Assembly (NCBI GenBank): GCA_021186555.1
Contig: JAJKFL010000042.1
Span: forward strand, 13,384,781 to 13,448,780
Length of the DNA: 64,000 bases
Direction of reading: 5' to 3'
Source: Reticulitermes speratus
Lineage: Eukaryota; Arthropoda; Insecta; Blattodea; Rhinotermitidae
Shown here: piece by piece, positions 45,201 to 54,785 of the stretch
Layout of the letters: each line of letters begins with the position of its first letter
Numbering within the stretch: position 1 is the first letter of the stretch
The notes under the pieces: generated by a model
Told to the model about the DNA's origin: nothing
The model's input: the letters and a program-made list of their open reading frames with translations, nothing else
The model's database searches: none
Position numbers and translations under genes: made by a program

Positions 45201-48200
45201 TTGTGCAGCCCTGTGATGAAGAGAAAGATGATTAGTTTTTTCGTTTTCCATAAAATGGAGCACCGGTGGAATGAAATTGACAGGGGAAAACCGAAGTACT
45301 CGGAGAAAAACCTGTCCCAGTGCCACTTTGTCCACCACAAATCCCACATGGACTAACCCGGGATCGAACCCGGGCCTCCGCGGTGGGAGGCCGGCGACTA
45401 ACCCCCTGAGGCTTATATGTATAATTGGACGTAAGTGCTGGCACCTGATTTTAAGTCTAACCTTTATTTCGTGCATTCTTGCTGCATATATGATAGGGTT
45501 GAGTAAAGTCTTGAAGATTACAAGCAGATTAACGATGGTGTAAATGAAGAACATGACGAACTTGTTGAAGGCGTTGAAGTGGAAGAGACAATCTTCGCAG
45601 AAAAGCAAGTAGGACAAAACTGCAGGCATCCAGCCGATGATATAGGATCCGAGGATGAACAGTGTTGTGTAAATTGCCTTCACATTTCTTGTCATCTGCT
45701 GACTGTTCGAACCCGAGGAACTATTTGCGTTGGTGCTGAGATGTCTGGAGCCCTGATTGTGTTGGCTGAACTGCAGTCGATTGCCTTGGTGGCGGCGGAC
45801 GATAGCGAAGATGTGCATATAGATGATGAACATCAGCAGCAGAGGCGCGAAGAACAGGGCAGAGAACACTGCCCGGAACTTGAGGTGTAGCATGAAGCTG
45901 CGAACAGAAGCACACACGTGTTACCTTGTACAGTTTTTTTCTCAGTAAAGTTCAAACTAGAATTGACAACGTTAGAGTTTTATTTCCGTTTAATTTAGAA
46001 TATTATACTCGGTTCGAATTTTGGCCAAGAAAGCAGCTGCATTGCTTCCAGATTCCTGATGTTTTGTTAAATTCCAAATTAAATGCAGACAGTCCTTGAC
46101 TCACGCAATTTCAAGTTACCCAATTTTTTACTTCTGAAATTTTAAAAAAGTGAAAATAGATTGAAATAATAACGTTTTGGAAACGCGCGCCGAAATTTTC
46201 GTAGCGGGAGTGAAAGACGGAGGTGGTGGAAGAATATTGCTGGGCGATAACACAGGAGGCTGTGCGGACATGCTGGGCCAATCAGGTTCTAGCGTGTTGG
46301 AGTTTGGATTTAAACTGGACTGCCTTATGTATATATACATATAAAGTTGACCATATGTGTACTCAATTCCGACTTGCGCAAAGTTCGACTTGCGCCGAAT
46401 CTTGCGGAACGTAACTGTATCGTAGGTCTGGCAGTGTCTGTACCATGTGTCACCCCCCCAAAGTATCCTTAACGAACCGCTATTTCTGATAATCTGTATA
46501 GTTCGTTTAACCTCTTAATTTATTATGAAGCCGGCAATGTGGAATGTTAGCGTAGTCGGTATAATGCCTAGGACAGGGACTTGTCGGTTCGGGGTTCGAA
46601 TTCCCCCAGGAGTAAGAGATATTTCTCTTTTTCAAGTCGTTCAGAGTGGCTTTGGGGCCCACCCAGCCTCCTATTGAGTGAGCACCGGGGATTTTTGCCA
46701 GGGGTAAAGCAGCCGGAGCTTGATGTTGACCACTTACCTTCATCTAGAGCCAGGTTAATAATGAGTGAAGCTATACCTCTACTCCCCCTGATGCCTTCGT
46801 GGCGAGGACAAGGAAAACTTTACTCCTTTTTACTTTACTAGTAACTTCGTGCTTTACACACGCCACTTAATATTGTTGGGGTAACAGTATCCAGAAGCTA
46901 CGGTAGACTGGTAATGTGGCTGGAAGGGAAAAGCAAGGAATGCATGCAGAACTTTGATGGGGAAACCTATTGAAAATGTACAATTGTAAGACCGAGGAGA
47001 TTGGAGGATAATATTAACCTCGCTCTTAGGGAGACTGGGTGTGAGAGTAGGAGGTGGATGGAGCTGGTTGATGGTGTCCAGTGCCAGTTGTTTGTTTTTG
47101 TCATATTTAACTTTCGGGGTATTTAGCCACAGCGTTAATTTGTTAATTTGAAACACAGTTATTAAATGGACACGAATTAAGGAATCCGTAACTGATTTCA
47201 CAGAACAGTGGCCTTCTTTAGAAGCTGATTGATGCTCAGCTACTTAATCCGTTGCATTTCGTTGAACCCGATTGATATCTTCCAAGTGCTGCCTTTTGTT
47301 CAGGATTTCATACTAACAGTTCGTATGAATTTCTGATCTACATGCTACATGCCCCACTCATCGCAACCTCATTGGTTAGCATCTTAATATGTGGCAAAGT
47401 GTTCAAATTTTGAAGCTCAGTGTGAATGTTTAGTCGTCTGGCTTGTCTGTCCTTCCTTTCAAACAAGTCTGTGTTGTGATTCAGATGTGGGGTTTTTTAT
47501 GTGAGTGAGAATCTATGTTGTGATGCTGTATAGTCTAAGGAGTTGATTACACATTTCGGAGTAACTTTGAAGTGCTGAAGATAGAGACTGTGTGTTTCTG
47601 CGAAAGGATGGTAAACACCCCCGAGGCTACAGGGTGTCATAACAGAGAAGACACATTCTAAATACGTTTAAGTATAATTTTTGGAGCATTTGAACGCATC
47701 ACGTTTCTTTCGAGATGTTAATTTAAATATATACATATATACGCATATCAAATGGTGTATGTTTGACTAAGTGTGTATGTTATTCACTCACAGAAGTAGT
47801 ACTTATATAAGTGTCTGACACATGTCTTTAATCGTGAGATGGCCTCGACATGTGCGCACTTGCACCTGTAAGAGACTCTCAGTGTCTGACAGGTGGCGTT
47901 AATAGTCAGGTGACCTCGATATGTACATACTTTCACCTGTAAGAGACTTCCATTTGAATTTAAACGTCCCTCTTATACTAGCATTATACTCGATGCATAT
48001 TTTTGTGTACGAAGCCCATTATGTGACTGTGATTATGTCTATTAAACTTGTCTCCGGAAGCAGTCATTATCTGCTGATATTTTTGAGTTTGTGTGTTTAA
48101 GATTAGAGGAGACATTCTTGATGGATTCCGTATGCACGATTGGCAGGCCATTTACAACACAGCTGGCACTGAAAATGTGACCCAGTTATGTGTTTTAACA

Positions 48201-49876
48201 AATTTTTATCTCCACACTGAGCATGCTTTGATTGGGCACTCGGGACATATCCGGTTGGAATCACGGAAAGGTGATTTGCTCTTGTATGGTTTTCGTGACT
48301 GATGCCAACATAGTGCCTTGAATTTAGACACGAATACTCTCTCATCCTTACTTTTATCTGACCAGCATGCTAAAATTTTTTGTTCGTAACTGATAACTTC
48401 CACCCTTCATACAGCGTTTGTTACACCAACAAGGAATAAAAGGGAGATGCGATTTATCGTCGCGGGCCGTTTAGTATGTGCTGCAACTTTTACGTCTGTC
48501 TTGAAATAGATTCGGTTGGTCTTCGAACGTGACTGGAAAATCGAAACTGGTATAACGATGCATTTTAATAGACCATACGCAGCAGGCAATTCATAGTTGC
48601 TTAATTTCTGCTTTTATGAACGAATTTGGGTTGAAGAGCGAGAGATATCATTTGATTGAGTAGTTCTTACAATTCTGACGAAATCTGTGGCCAGAACTCG
48701 TGTTATGTTAGGCGTATACAGAATACTTTACTAATTTCCGAGATACAGGTCATGACGGACTGCTGGACACGTAAGGTTGGTTTAATTAGCGACAGTCTCA
48801 TTAGCTCAGATCTACCGCGTCGAATGCTGAGATGATTAGTGAATAACGAAGTAGAAGGGATGTGGAAGGAAGCAGTCATGGCCTGGTTTAAGCTAATATC
48901 ACGGATTGTGATAGAAATTAAACTGTTCCATTATTTCAGTACCGTGTATTTCACGAAAACCCTGGGCGAAGAACATACGCTTGCGCTGGTTCTCCTATAT
49001 TTAATTTCACAGCCGCTAAGAACAGGTTGACAGAATAAGCGGTTGTGCTGTCATATTTCCGGACAAAGATGGGCAGTATAATAACAGCTGAAGCATGCAT
49101 TCCACCGCCGTTTATTGTTACCATTTTGTGGTTTTCTCTTATGTGGTTTCCATGGAAACGACAAACAATTAATACCATGATTAGACTATAAGTAAGTATT
49201 TATTGTTGTTACTGGTAAATACTCACTTTATCGTAGTACAGTTGTCTGACTGAAACCCTTGTCCGTCTATAGATGAAAAGTAAATCACAAAATAAGCGAT
49301 GGGAACAACCCAGAGCAGGACGATGCATAGCGTCGTGTTTCGATGTGTCATGATGCAGAGGTAGTGTAGAGGACGCAGTATTCCTAGGTAATGATTACAG
49401 GCAAGTGCTAAGAGATGGGCCACTGTGACAATCACTCCGCCCAGTCTCTGGGTCTCGAGGAACAGCGCAAAACATTCATTTTGAAACTTGATTCCTAACC
49501 CAACCGGCAGCAGACTGTTAACTACCAAACCTATAGCCAGAATAAGAGAGGTATAGGCGTCTGCTCCAGCAAGACTCAGGCTGATATGTAATGTGGGCGA
49601 GAGTGGTCGACGGATCCAGTAAATGGAAATTAAAATTCTTATGTTAATTGCTAATGAGATGATGCAGAAGCCGAGGAGAGCTGGGACAGTGTACTTGTAC
49701 ATCATCTTTATGGTTTCATCGTTACTGTTGCTGGTGACATTGGTGAGGTTTAGATACGAGGAATCGTTGTCGTGATGGTCCCAGGTGGAATAGCTGTTGG
49801 TGTTTGTGTCGGGTTGTTCAGTTGTAGACCAGAAAGGCGTCATATGGCGTGGAGTGGCGTCAGTGGAAGGCTCCAT
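42005..49876 (-). CDS. Orphan class A (rhodopsin-like) GPCR, 454 aa, three coding exons
   Basis: Plasma-membrane receptor; ligand unknown. Coding exons 49876-49227, 45897-45462 and 42283-42005 join in phases 2 and 0 with GT/AG borders. The N-terminus (about 60 residues) has several N-glycosylation sequons (NDSS, NLTN, NVTS) and no signal peptide. TM1-4 are in the first exon: D2.50 in LAGADAY, NHY in place of DRY at the end of TM3, WVVP in TM4, and cysteines ECFALF and DNCTT placed for the TM3-ECL2 disulphide. TM5-7 are in the second exon: GWMP in TM6 and NPIIY in TM7. The last exon encodes a 92-residue tail with a CRCCC cluster suited to palmitoylation and a HHHHRRRR stretch. TM3 NHY is unusual. 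I cannot name the subfamily; amine-like orphan receptors are the nearest by feel. Confidence 0.85.
42715..42910 (+). pseudogene. LINE reverse-transcriptase C-terminal remnant
   Basis: Translation gives [17 protein letters not shown], then [16 protein letters not shown] and FGRDYGPV, the C-terminal signature of an insect LINE reverse transcriptase. It lies in the GPCR intron on the opposite strand. Confidence 0.6.
42911..45140. other. GPCR intron 2, nothing recognised
   Basis: AT-rich; no coding or repeat signal that I can support apart from the LINE remnant just to its left and SINE D at its right. Confidence 0.5.
45148..45413 (-). mobile_element. SINE family D, 5' trimmed, inside GPCR intron
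   Basis: On the minus strand: CTCAGGGGGTTAGTCGCCGG, B box GGGTTCGATCCCGGGTTAGT, CATGTGGGATTTGTGGTGG, CACTGGGACAGGTTTTTCTC and CTGCGAGGCCCTTCTCC. A short A-rich tail follows. CTCAGGG occurs at both ends and may be a 7-bp target duplication. Same strand as the receptor, 48 bp past the donor. Confidence 0.9.
45462..45897 (-). CDS. GPCR second coding exon (TM5-7)
   Basis: The acceptor TTCTGTTCGCAG ends at 45898. The exon reads FMLHLKFR through [14 protein letters not shown] place the donor at AAG|GTTAGA (45461) because it joins the next exon in phase 0; AG|GTGCCA about 12 bp on is an out-of-frame alternative. If unspliced, the frame runs 102 codons further through a SINE to a stop at 45153. Confidence 0.8.
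46086..46415 (+). mobile_element. MITE, copy 1 of an inverted pair
   Basis: GACTCACGCAATTTCAAGTT, ACGCGCGCCGAAATTTTCG, TGGGCGATAACACAGG, GTGTTGGAGTTTGG and GCGCCGAATCTTGCGGAACG match the reverse complement of 50047-50437 along its length. Lies in the intron between the first two coding exons of the receptor. Confidence 0.8.
46534..46840 (+). mobile_element. SINE family A
   Basis: GTTAGCGTAGTCGGTATAAT, B box GGGGTTCGAATTCCCCC, TTTGGGGCCCACCCAGCCTC, CAGGGGTAAAGCAGCCGG, CATCTAGAGCCAGGTTAATA, ending in CTTTACTCC repeats. Confidence 0.88.
46841..49226 (-). other. GPCR intron 1, right part
   Basis: Contains the two-unit tandem repeat at 47808-47951. No other feature is recognised. The open frames are short and unremarkable. 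Confidence 0.5.
47808..47951. repeat. Two-unit tandem repeat, about 70 bp per unit
   Basis: AGTGTCTGACACATGTC and AGTGTCTGACAGGTGGC begin the units. Each ends CACCTGTAAGAGACT, with GACCTCGA or GCCTCGACATGT inside. Units differ at many sites, so the duplication is old. Confidence 0.75.
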
Positions 49877-49922
49877 TCTGCTTCACATCACTGTCTCGAG
49901 GATCTTCTCAATTGGAGGGCGC
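49227..49922 (-). CDS. GPCR first coding exon (5' UTR end, N-terminus, TM1-4)
   Basis: The exon begins at 49922 after GTATTTTAG. The ATG is at 49876, with an in-frame TGA three codons upstream that fixes the start. The donor GTGAGT (49226-49221) follows two bases of a lysine/asparagine codon. Further non-coding exons probably lie upstream. Confidence 0.88.
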
Positions 49923-50046
49923 CTAAAATACACAGAGATTAAATAATCTGTATTTGTGATGTTCCATTAAACGTGACAACAAATGAGTAAACGAAATACA
50001 CATAATTTCCCTATTAGCAATTTGTCTTACGATTTTTACTACACAC

Positions 50047-50165
50047 ACTCCCCGACTTATGCAATAGTTACGTTCCAGAAGATTCGGCGCATGTCGAAAA
50101 TGGGTATACATATATATATATATGCGTGTGTGTGAATGTGTGCGTGTGCGTGTATGTATGTATTG

Positions 50166-50198
<33 letters not shown>

Positions 50199-50437
50199 AG
50201 GGAGTCCAGTTGAAATACAAACTCCAACACAGTGGAAACTGATCGGCCGCAGCATGACCTCCCTGCCGCCTGTTATCGCCCACCGGGATCCTTCCGCCAC
50301 CTTCGTCTTTTCGCGGTTTCATTTCCGCAAGGAAAACTTCGGCGCGCGATGCTTTTCCTTTTATTTTCCCCTTTTTAAAATTGTGTAAGTATGAAATTGG
50401 GTAACTTGAAATTGCCTAAGTCGGTGATTGAGGGATA
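50047..50437 (-). mobile_element. MITE, copy 2 of an inverted pair, with TA microsatellite
   Basis: Ends CCCCGACTTATGC and (reverse complement) CACCGACTTAGGC form terminal inverted repeats of the pogo/Tigger style. A (TA)n tract at 50168-50197 splits it. Otherwise it is collinear with 46086-46415. It lies 125 bp upstream of the receptor's first visible exon. Confidence 0.75.
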
Positions 50438-50439
50438 AA

Positions 50440-50735
50440 GGGTAAAGGTAAAGTTCGCTTTAGAACTGGCCATGAAGGTCCAGAGAGGGAGTACAGGTAT
50501 AGCTTTACTCTTTCTTTAACCTCAGTCCTAGATGGGGATGAGTGGTCAACGCCACGCCTCGGCTGCTTTACCCCCGGGAAAGAGAGCCGGTACCCATTTT
50601 ACAGGAGGCTGGGTGAGCCCCAGGGCCGTTGGACGGGCGCGGAAAATCTCGCCCCCACCGGGATTAGATCCCCGCACTATCCAGCTCGTAGCGAGTCGCT
50701 ATACCGACTCAGCTATTCCTGTTCACTCGGGAATG
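50440..50735 (-). mobile_element. SINE family A
   Basis: On the minus strand: AATAGCTGAGTCGGTATAGC, GACTCGCTACGAGCTGGATA, CTGGGGCTCACCCAGCCTCC, CCGGGGGTAAAGCAGCCGAG, CCCATCTAGGACTGAGGTTA and a tail of TTTACC units next to the MITE. The B box has decayed (GGGGATCTAATCCC). Confidence 0.9.
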
Positions 50736-51194
50736 TTTGTATATCTTTATTGTGTTATGATGTACTCGATCCCCCATTTCTCGCGTAGCCCATGGTTATT
50801 ACGTGGTGGGGACCCGTTAAAAAGTACAGTATCATACAAACTGAAGTTTACAGTTCACATGTATCTGCTTCGCTGCATTATCTACAACTAGAAGATTAAT
50901 TTCTTAGCACAGCTTTCTCATTTATCTTTAACTTGGAGCGGGTAATTACCCAGACTCGTAAGACAGTTTACATATTTCTTTAAAACTGTTTCTACGTGAA
51001 GGTTCCTTCTTTCTCACAAATAGCCTCCACATTCCAGATGGCGGTATTGGCACATCGTAAAATAACATGCACAACATTTCCCAATTCACCATAAGCGGAC
51101 AACTTGCCTTAATATTCAATCCGGGCCGTTTACTTGTAACGTTCGAAGTAACTATTTCCACATACAGTAGTCCTCTTTAACAACGCGATAGTCT

Positions 51195-51756
51195 TATTAA
51201 ATTAAGTTATAAACCAACCGATGCACATTAAAACCACTTTTTAAGTAGCTTTATTATAAAATTGTTAAAATTGTACCCCTACACGTGTTTCGATCCTAGG
51301 ATCATCGTCAGGGGGGTTTATTGCTAAAAGCTACAGTCACTTCAACACATGATTTAAAATATTCTATCTGCACTTTGAAACATAAGTTAAAATCTTGTAA
51401 AAAGATTCTCTAAAAGTTGTAAAATTATAAAAGCACTGTAGATGGTAGATTGTGGAACTGCTGGCGTGTGGTATTAAAAGCATATGAAATGTTTTTGCGT
51501 GGAGCGGAGTGTACTACGTGTTGTGCGGTGAGTAGTACTACGGTGGAGTCCACCGTAGTGTTGAAGTGAATGTGTTGAAGTGACTGTAGCTTTTAGCAAT
51601 AAACCCCCCTGACGATGATCCTAGGATCGAAACACGTGTAGGGGTACAATTTTAACAATTTTATAATAAAGCTACTTAAAAAGTGGTTTTAATGTGCATC
51701 GGTTGGTTTATAACTTAATTTAATATGACGAAGATGCACGGTGTCAACAGTGTGAA
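51195..51756 (+). mobile_element. Fold-back element, best copy: 12-bp direct repeats, 150-bp arms, two hammerhead-like cores
   Basis: ACGCGATAGTCT flanks it at 51183-51194 and 51757-51768. Nearly perfect arms run 51196-51343 and 51577-51724 (ATTAAATTAAGTTATAAACC against its complement). The tail ATATGACGAAGATGCACGG follows the right arm only. Cores on the minus strand (51276-51315) and plus strand (51604-51645): CTGACGA, T, GATCC-TA-GGATC, GAAACACGTGTA, with CCCC/GGGG able to pair around them. A perfect 16-bp inverted repeat (ACTACGGTGGAGTCCACCGTAGT) lies at about 51538-51560, near the middle. Confidence 0.92.
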
Positions 51757-51768
51757 ACGCGATAGTCT

Positions 51769-52600
51769 GTCGTCTGGTCGGAAAAAATTTCGCCTTTTAT
51801 GAAGTTCCATTGTTACTTTTACAACCGCCTCTGCTCGATCGTATCCTGAGCCAGCTGAATCCAGTCCACAACCTCACATCGTGTTTACTGAAGATACATT
51901 CTCCCATATGCACCATCTGCCTTCTTTCAGTTGGTTCCGATCAAAATTTGGTATGCTGTCTTTTTATGTCTTATTAATCGTTCATACATACTAACTGAAA
52001 ATGCTGTAATTACCGCACGGGGTTTCCCTGTTCTTGTTACTATTAGGTGGAATATGAATCGAGTGATCATTTTTATCACAGGAATATAACTGTGAATTGA
52101 CATGTGACTTACATACTACTAGCCTTACTACTACTACTACTGCTACTACTACTAGTGCCACTACTATTTCGTCTTCTTTTTTTTTACTTCTTTTATTCCT
52201 AACAAGGTTCAGAATGTTATGACGCGACCCGGGTGCTAGAATTGATCCTTCCACCTCGTTCGTGGGCGTTCCGATTCTGGTTTCCAAGTAGATGTATAAA
52301 TTAGAGCCTGTCGTGGAAACTCACGTGGAGAGATTCTAGATATACAGTATGTCTTGCTTTACTGACTTTGATAAAGTTTAATACTATAAGTTAAGTTCTC
52401 TTCTCCCAACTGTAGGCGGATATCTGCGCTTCATAGTCCGTACTCTCAATATCACTCAATTATCGGTCTCAGAAACCCCATGTGTGCTGCCTCTGAACGT
52501 TTCGTATCTCCGTATCTCAATATACATGCCCCACATATTTAGGGCTGGTTTAGACACTATCTTACGTACACTTTGGTGGCTTATAGTAAGGCGTGAAAAG
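51769..52600. other. Non-coding stretch with TAC microsatellite
   Basis: (TAC)n/(CTA)n at 52123-52165. I see nothing else. Confidence 0.55.
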
Positions 52601-52608
52601 GTGTTGGC

Positions 52609-52815
52609 CGATCCCAGTGGCTGCGCGGTCTAAGGCGTGGGTCTGCGACCGCTCGCTTGCTGGGATTGCGGGTTCGAATCCCGCCGGGGGTATGGATGTC
52701 TGTCTCTTGTGAATTTTGTGTGCTGTCAAGTAGAGGTTTCTGCGACGGACCGATCACTCGTGCAGGGGAGTCCTACCGAGTGTGTGTGTGTCATTGAATG
52801 TAATCAGGTGAAACA
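52609..52815 (+). mobile_element. SINE family C, second body type
   Basis: Head GCCGATCCCAGTGGCTGCGC with B box GGGTTCGAATCCCGCC. The body after CATGGATGTCTGTCTCTTGT and GGGGAGTCCTACCGAG matches the copy at 63005-63264, not those at 37.0 and 56.4 kb. Confidence 0.85.
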
Positions 52816-53380
52816 ATAACCGCTACACCTACAATGAGTAGGTAGAAGAGGTCATACTAAGAAAGAAAGAAACGAAAGGTATTGTGTCCTGTAGTAGCAG
52901 AAAGGACTGGACTGCGTGTGATGATCATTTATTAATTTGGCTTTAACGTAATTAGGGTTATAGTAAACAAGTGTTGTGTTTGACCGATGTTTATTGGTGT
53001 CTGATGTAAGCGACTGTTGAGTTTGTCAAGAAGGACTGTGCTGCATGGATGCTCGTTGTTGTGCTGCAGATGGCATTAGAAGTTACAACAAATTTTCTCT
53101 TTCATTTGCGGCTGCTGGTGCCATTGGTATGTAGAGCACACAGTGGACGGAACACATATCGGTTGGTTTCAGTTGCACGTAATACTGCGGATACGTGTGG
53201 CTTTTGTTTGCGTTACGTATGCTGGGGGCAGTGTATGGTTTCATATGATTTTGCTTTCCGGGCAGCCAGTATAACATCTGCATTACTAGTAATGCTAGAG
53301 CCAATTTTGTGTGATGTAATTGCATTACATAACTAATAATAGCTTCATTAGTGGAGTTCCTAACAAGTTTGTGTGACATG
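52816..53380. other. Non-coding stretch, nothing recognised
   Basis: No repeat or gene is supported; the open frame at 53049-53336 has no recognisable content. Confidence 0.45.
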
Positions 53381-53392
53381 CATAGTGTTACT

Positions 53393-53670
53393 GGACCGGA
53401 ACAGCGTAGCCGGTATAGCGACTCGCTACGGGCTGGATGGTCTGAGGATCGAATCCCGGTTGGGGCGAGATTTTCCGTACCCGTCCAGACCGGCCCTGTG
53501 GCCCACCCAGCCTCCTGTACAATGGGTACCGGGTGTCTCTCCCGGGGGTAAAGCGGCCGGGGCGTGGCGTTGACCACCCATCCCCATCTAGCGCCGAGGT
53601 TAAAGAAGAGTAGAGCTATACCTCTGCTCCGCCTCTGGGCCTTCATGGCCTGTTCTAGGGTGAACTTTTA
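53393..53670 (+). mobile_element. SINE family A, young copy, with 12-bp target duplication
   Basis: Head GGAACAGCGTAGCCGGTATA, B-box region GGATCGAATCCCGGTTGGGG, GACCGGCCCTGTGGCCCACC, CCATCTAGCGCCGAGGTTAA and TTCATGGCCTGTTCTAGGGT. Perfect flanking repeats CATAGTGTTACT at 53381-53392 and 53671-53682. Confidence 0.95.
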
Positions 53671-53849
53671 CATAGTGTTACTATAGATAGTTGGTGCCTT
53701 TAATGCTGCATTATTTTGCATGAATATTTAATGTTGTAGTGCGATGTAACAAATTTGAACTTATTTAGATTTTTTGGCACCTTGACTTTCCCCTCCAAGG
53801 GATAATTCTACGACAAGTGTGAATTCACAACACGGAAACTCACAAGCTA

Positions 53850-54055
53850 TTAAGTGGCGAACCCGGTTAACTAAGCGAGTAAAATGACAGCCCACGAGCG
53901 CGACAACCGGGCTTCGAGCCCCGTTAAGAGTATGATTCATCTCTTCACCTCTCCAGACAGGCCTTCAGGTCCACCCAACGTTCTGTCCTTTTCACCCGGA
54001 TCGTGAAGCTGGCTACTTCCATTTAATGTCGAGATTAAGATTGCATGGAGTTTTA
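53850..54055 (+). mobile_element. Degenerate SINE family A
   Basis: GGGCTTCGAGCCCCGTTAAG, CTCTCCAGACAGGCCTTCAG, GTCCACCCAACGTTCTGTCC and TAATGTCGAGATTAAGA keep the family A order with many changes. Confidence 0.6.
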
Positions 54056-54198
54056 CGTCACAGCTGTCATGAATATGACATTTATATTAACAGAAATATT
54101 TACATACGTTTTTATCTCCTGAATCTGGCTAAGAAAAGGTAAACGTGTTAAAAGAGAGTCTAGTTTAATTATTCTGCCGACTAGACTCATGGACATGT

Positions 54199-54454
54199 TA
54201 ACTAGAAAGTACCAACAGTAATGCACAAATTTAATATATGGCACAAAGTCTTTAAAGGATCAGTTTAACTCTGACGTGTTTCGGTGGCATATATACTCTC
54301 TCCCTGATGATGGTGGTATATATGCCACCGAAACATATCGGAGTTAAACTGATCCTCTAAAGACTTTGTGCCATATATTAAATTTGTGCGTTACTGTTTG
54401 TACTTTCTAGTTAATAATTCAATAAAATGCACGGTTTAAACGACGCAGTGAAAT
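54199..54454 (+). mobile_element. Fold-back element, 256 bp, perfect 12-bp direct repeats, hammerhead-like core
   Basis: TCATGGACATGT at 54187-54198 and 54455-54466. Arms: AACTAGAAAGTACCAACAGT, GCACAAATTTAATATATGG and CAAAGTCTTTAAAGGATCAG on the left, complemented on the right to 54414. Tail AATAAAATGCACGGTTTAAA. Core at 54300-54343 (+): CTGATGA, T, GGTGG...CCACC, GAAACATATC, with CTCC/GGAG able to pair around it. Confidence 0.92.
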
Positions 54455-54629
54455 TCATGGACATGTGTTTTTTTTACATATTGTTTCAAAGAAAGTTTAA
54501 TAACTGTTCGTGTTCTGCAAAGTATCGCTGAAAGCGTGTTACTCCGAGTCGTCTGTGGAATATATTAGTTTAGTTCTGTCGCGTTTGCCCATTTAAAGTA
54601 TTAAGAATTTAAATGGTTAAACGACGCAG

Positions 54630-54785
54630 CACACATTAATGTATAGGAAACTACATTTGCCCTCACACAGTGTATTTGTGTGTTCCGTATCATGCTGACA
54701 ATAGATAACTATTATTTCCGTAAAAAGCATTGGTCTCTAACACGGAGACGCAGTGTGTTTACTGTCGCGTAGGATCTGAATCTCT
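54630..54785 (+). repeat. Dispersed repeat, copy 3 of 3
   Basis: CACACAGTGTATTTGTGTGT, TAGATAACTATTATTTCCG, AAAGCATTGGTCTCTAACAC and GACGCAGTGTGTTTACTGTC align with 26010-26165 and 28905-29085. Confidence 0.6.

Noticed and set aside
45153..45461. SINE-encoded C-terminus as the normal end of the receptor
   Set aside because: A phase-compatible donor and a tail-like exon at 42283-42005 give a better gene model; read-through is kept only as a finding.
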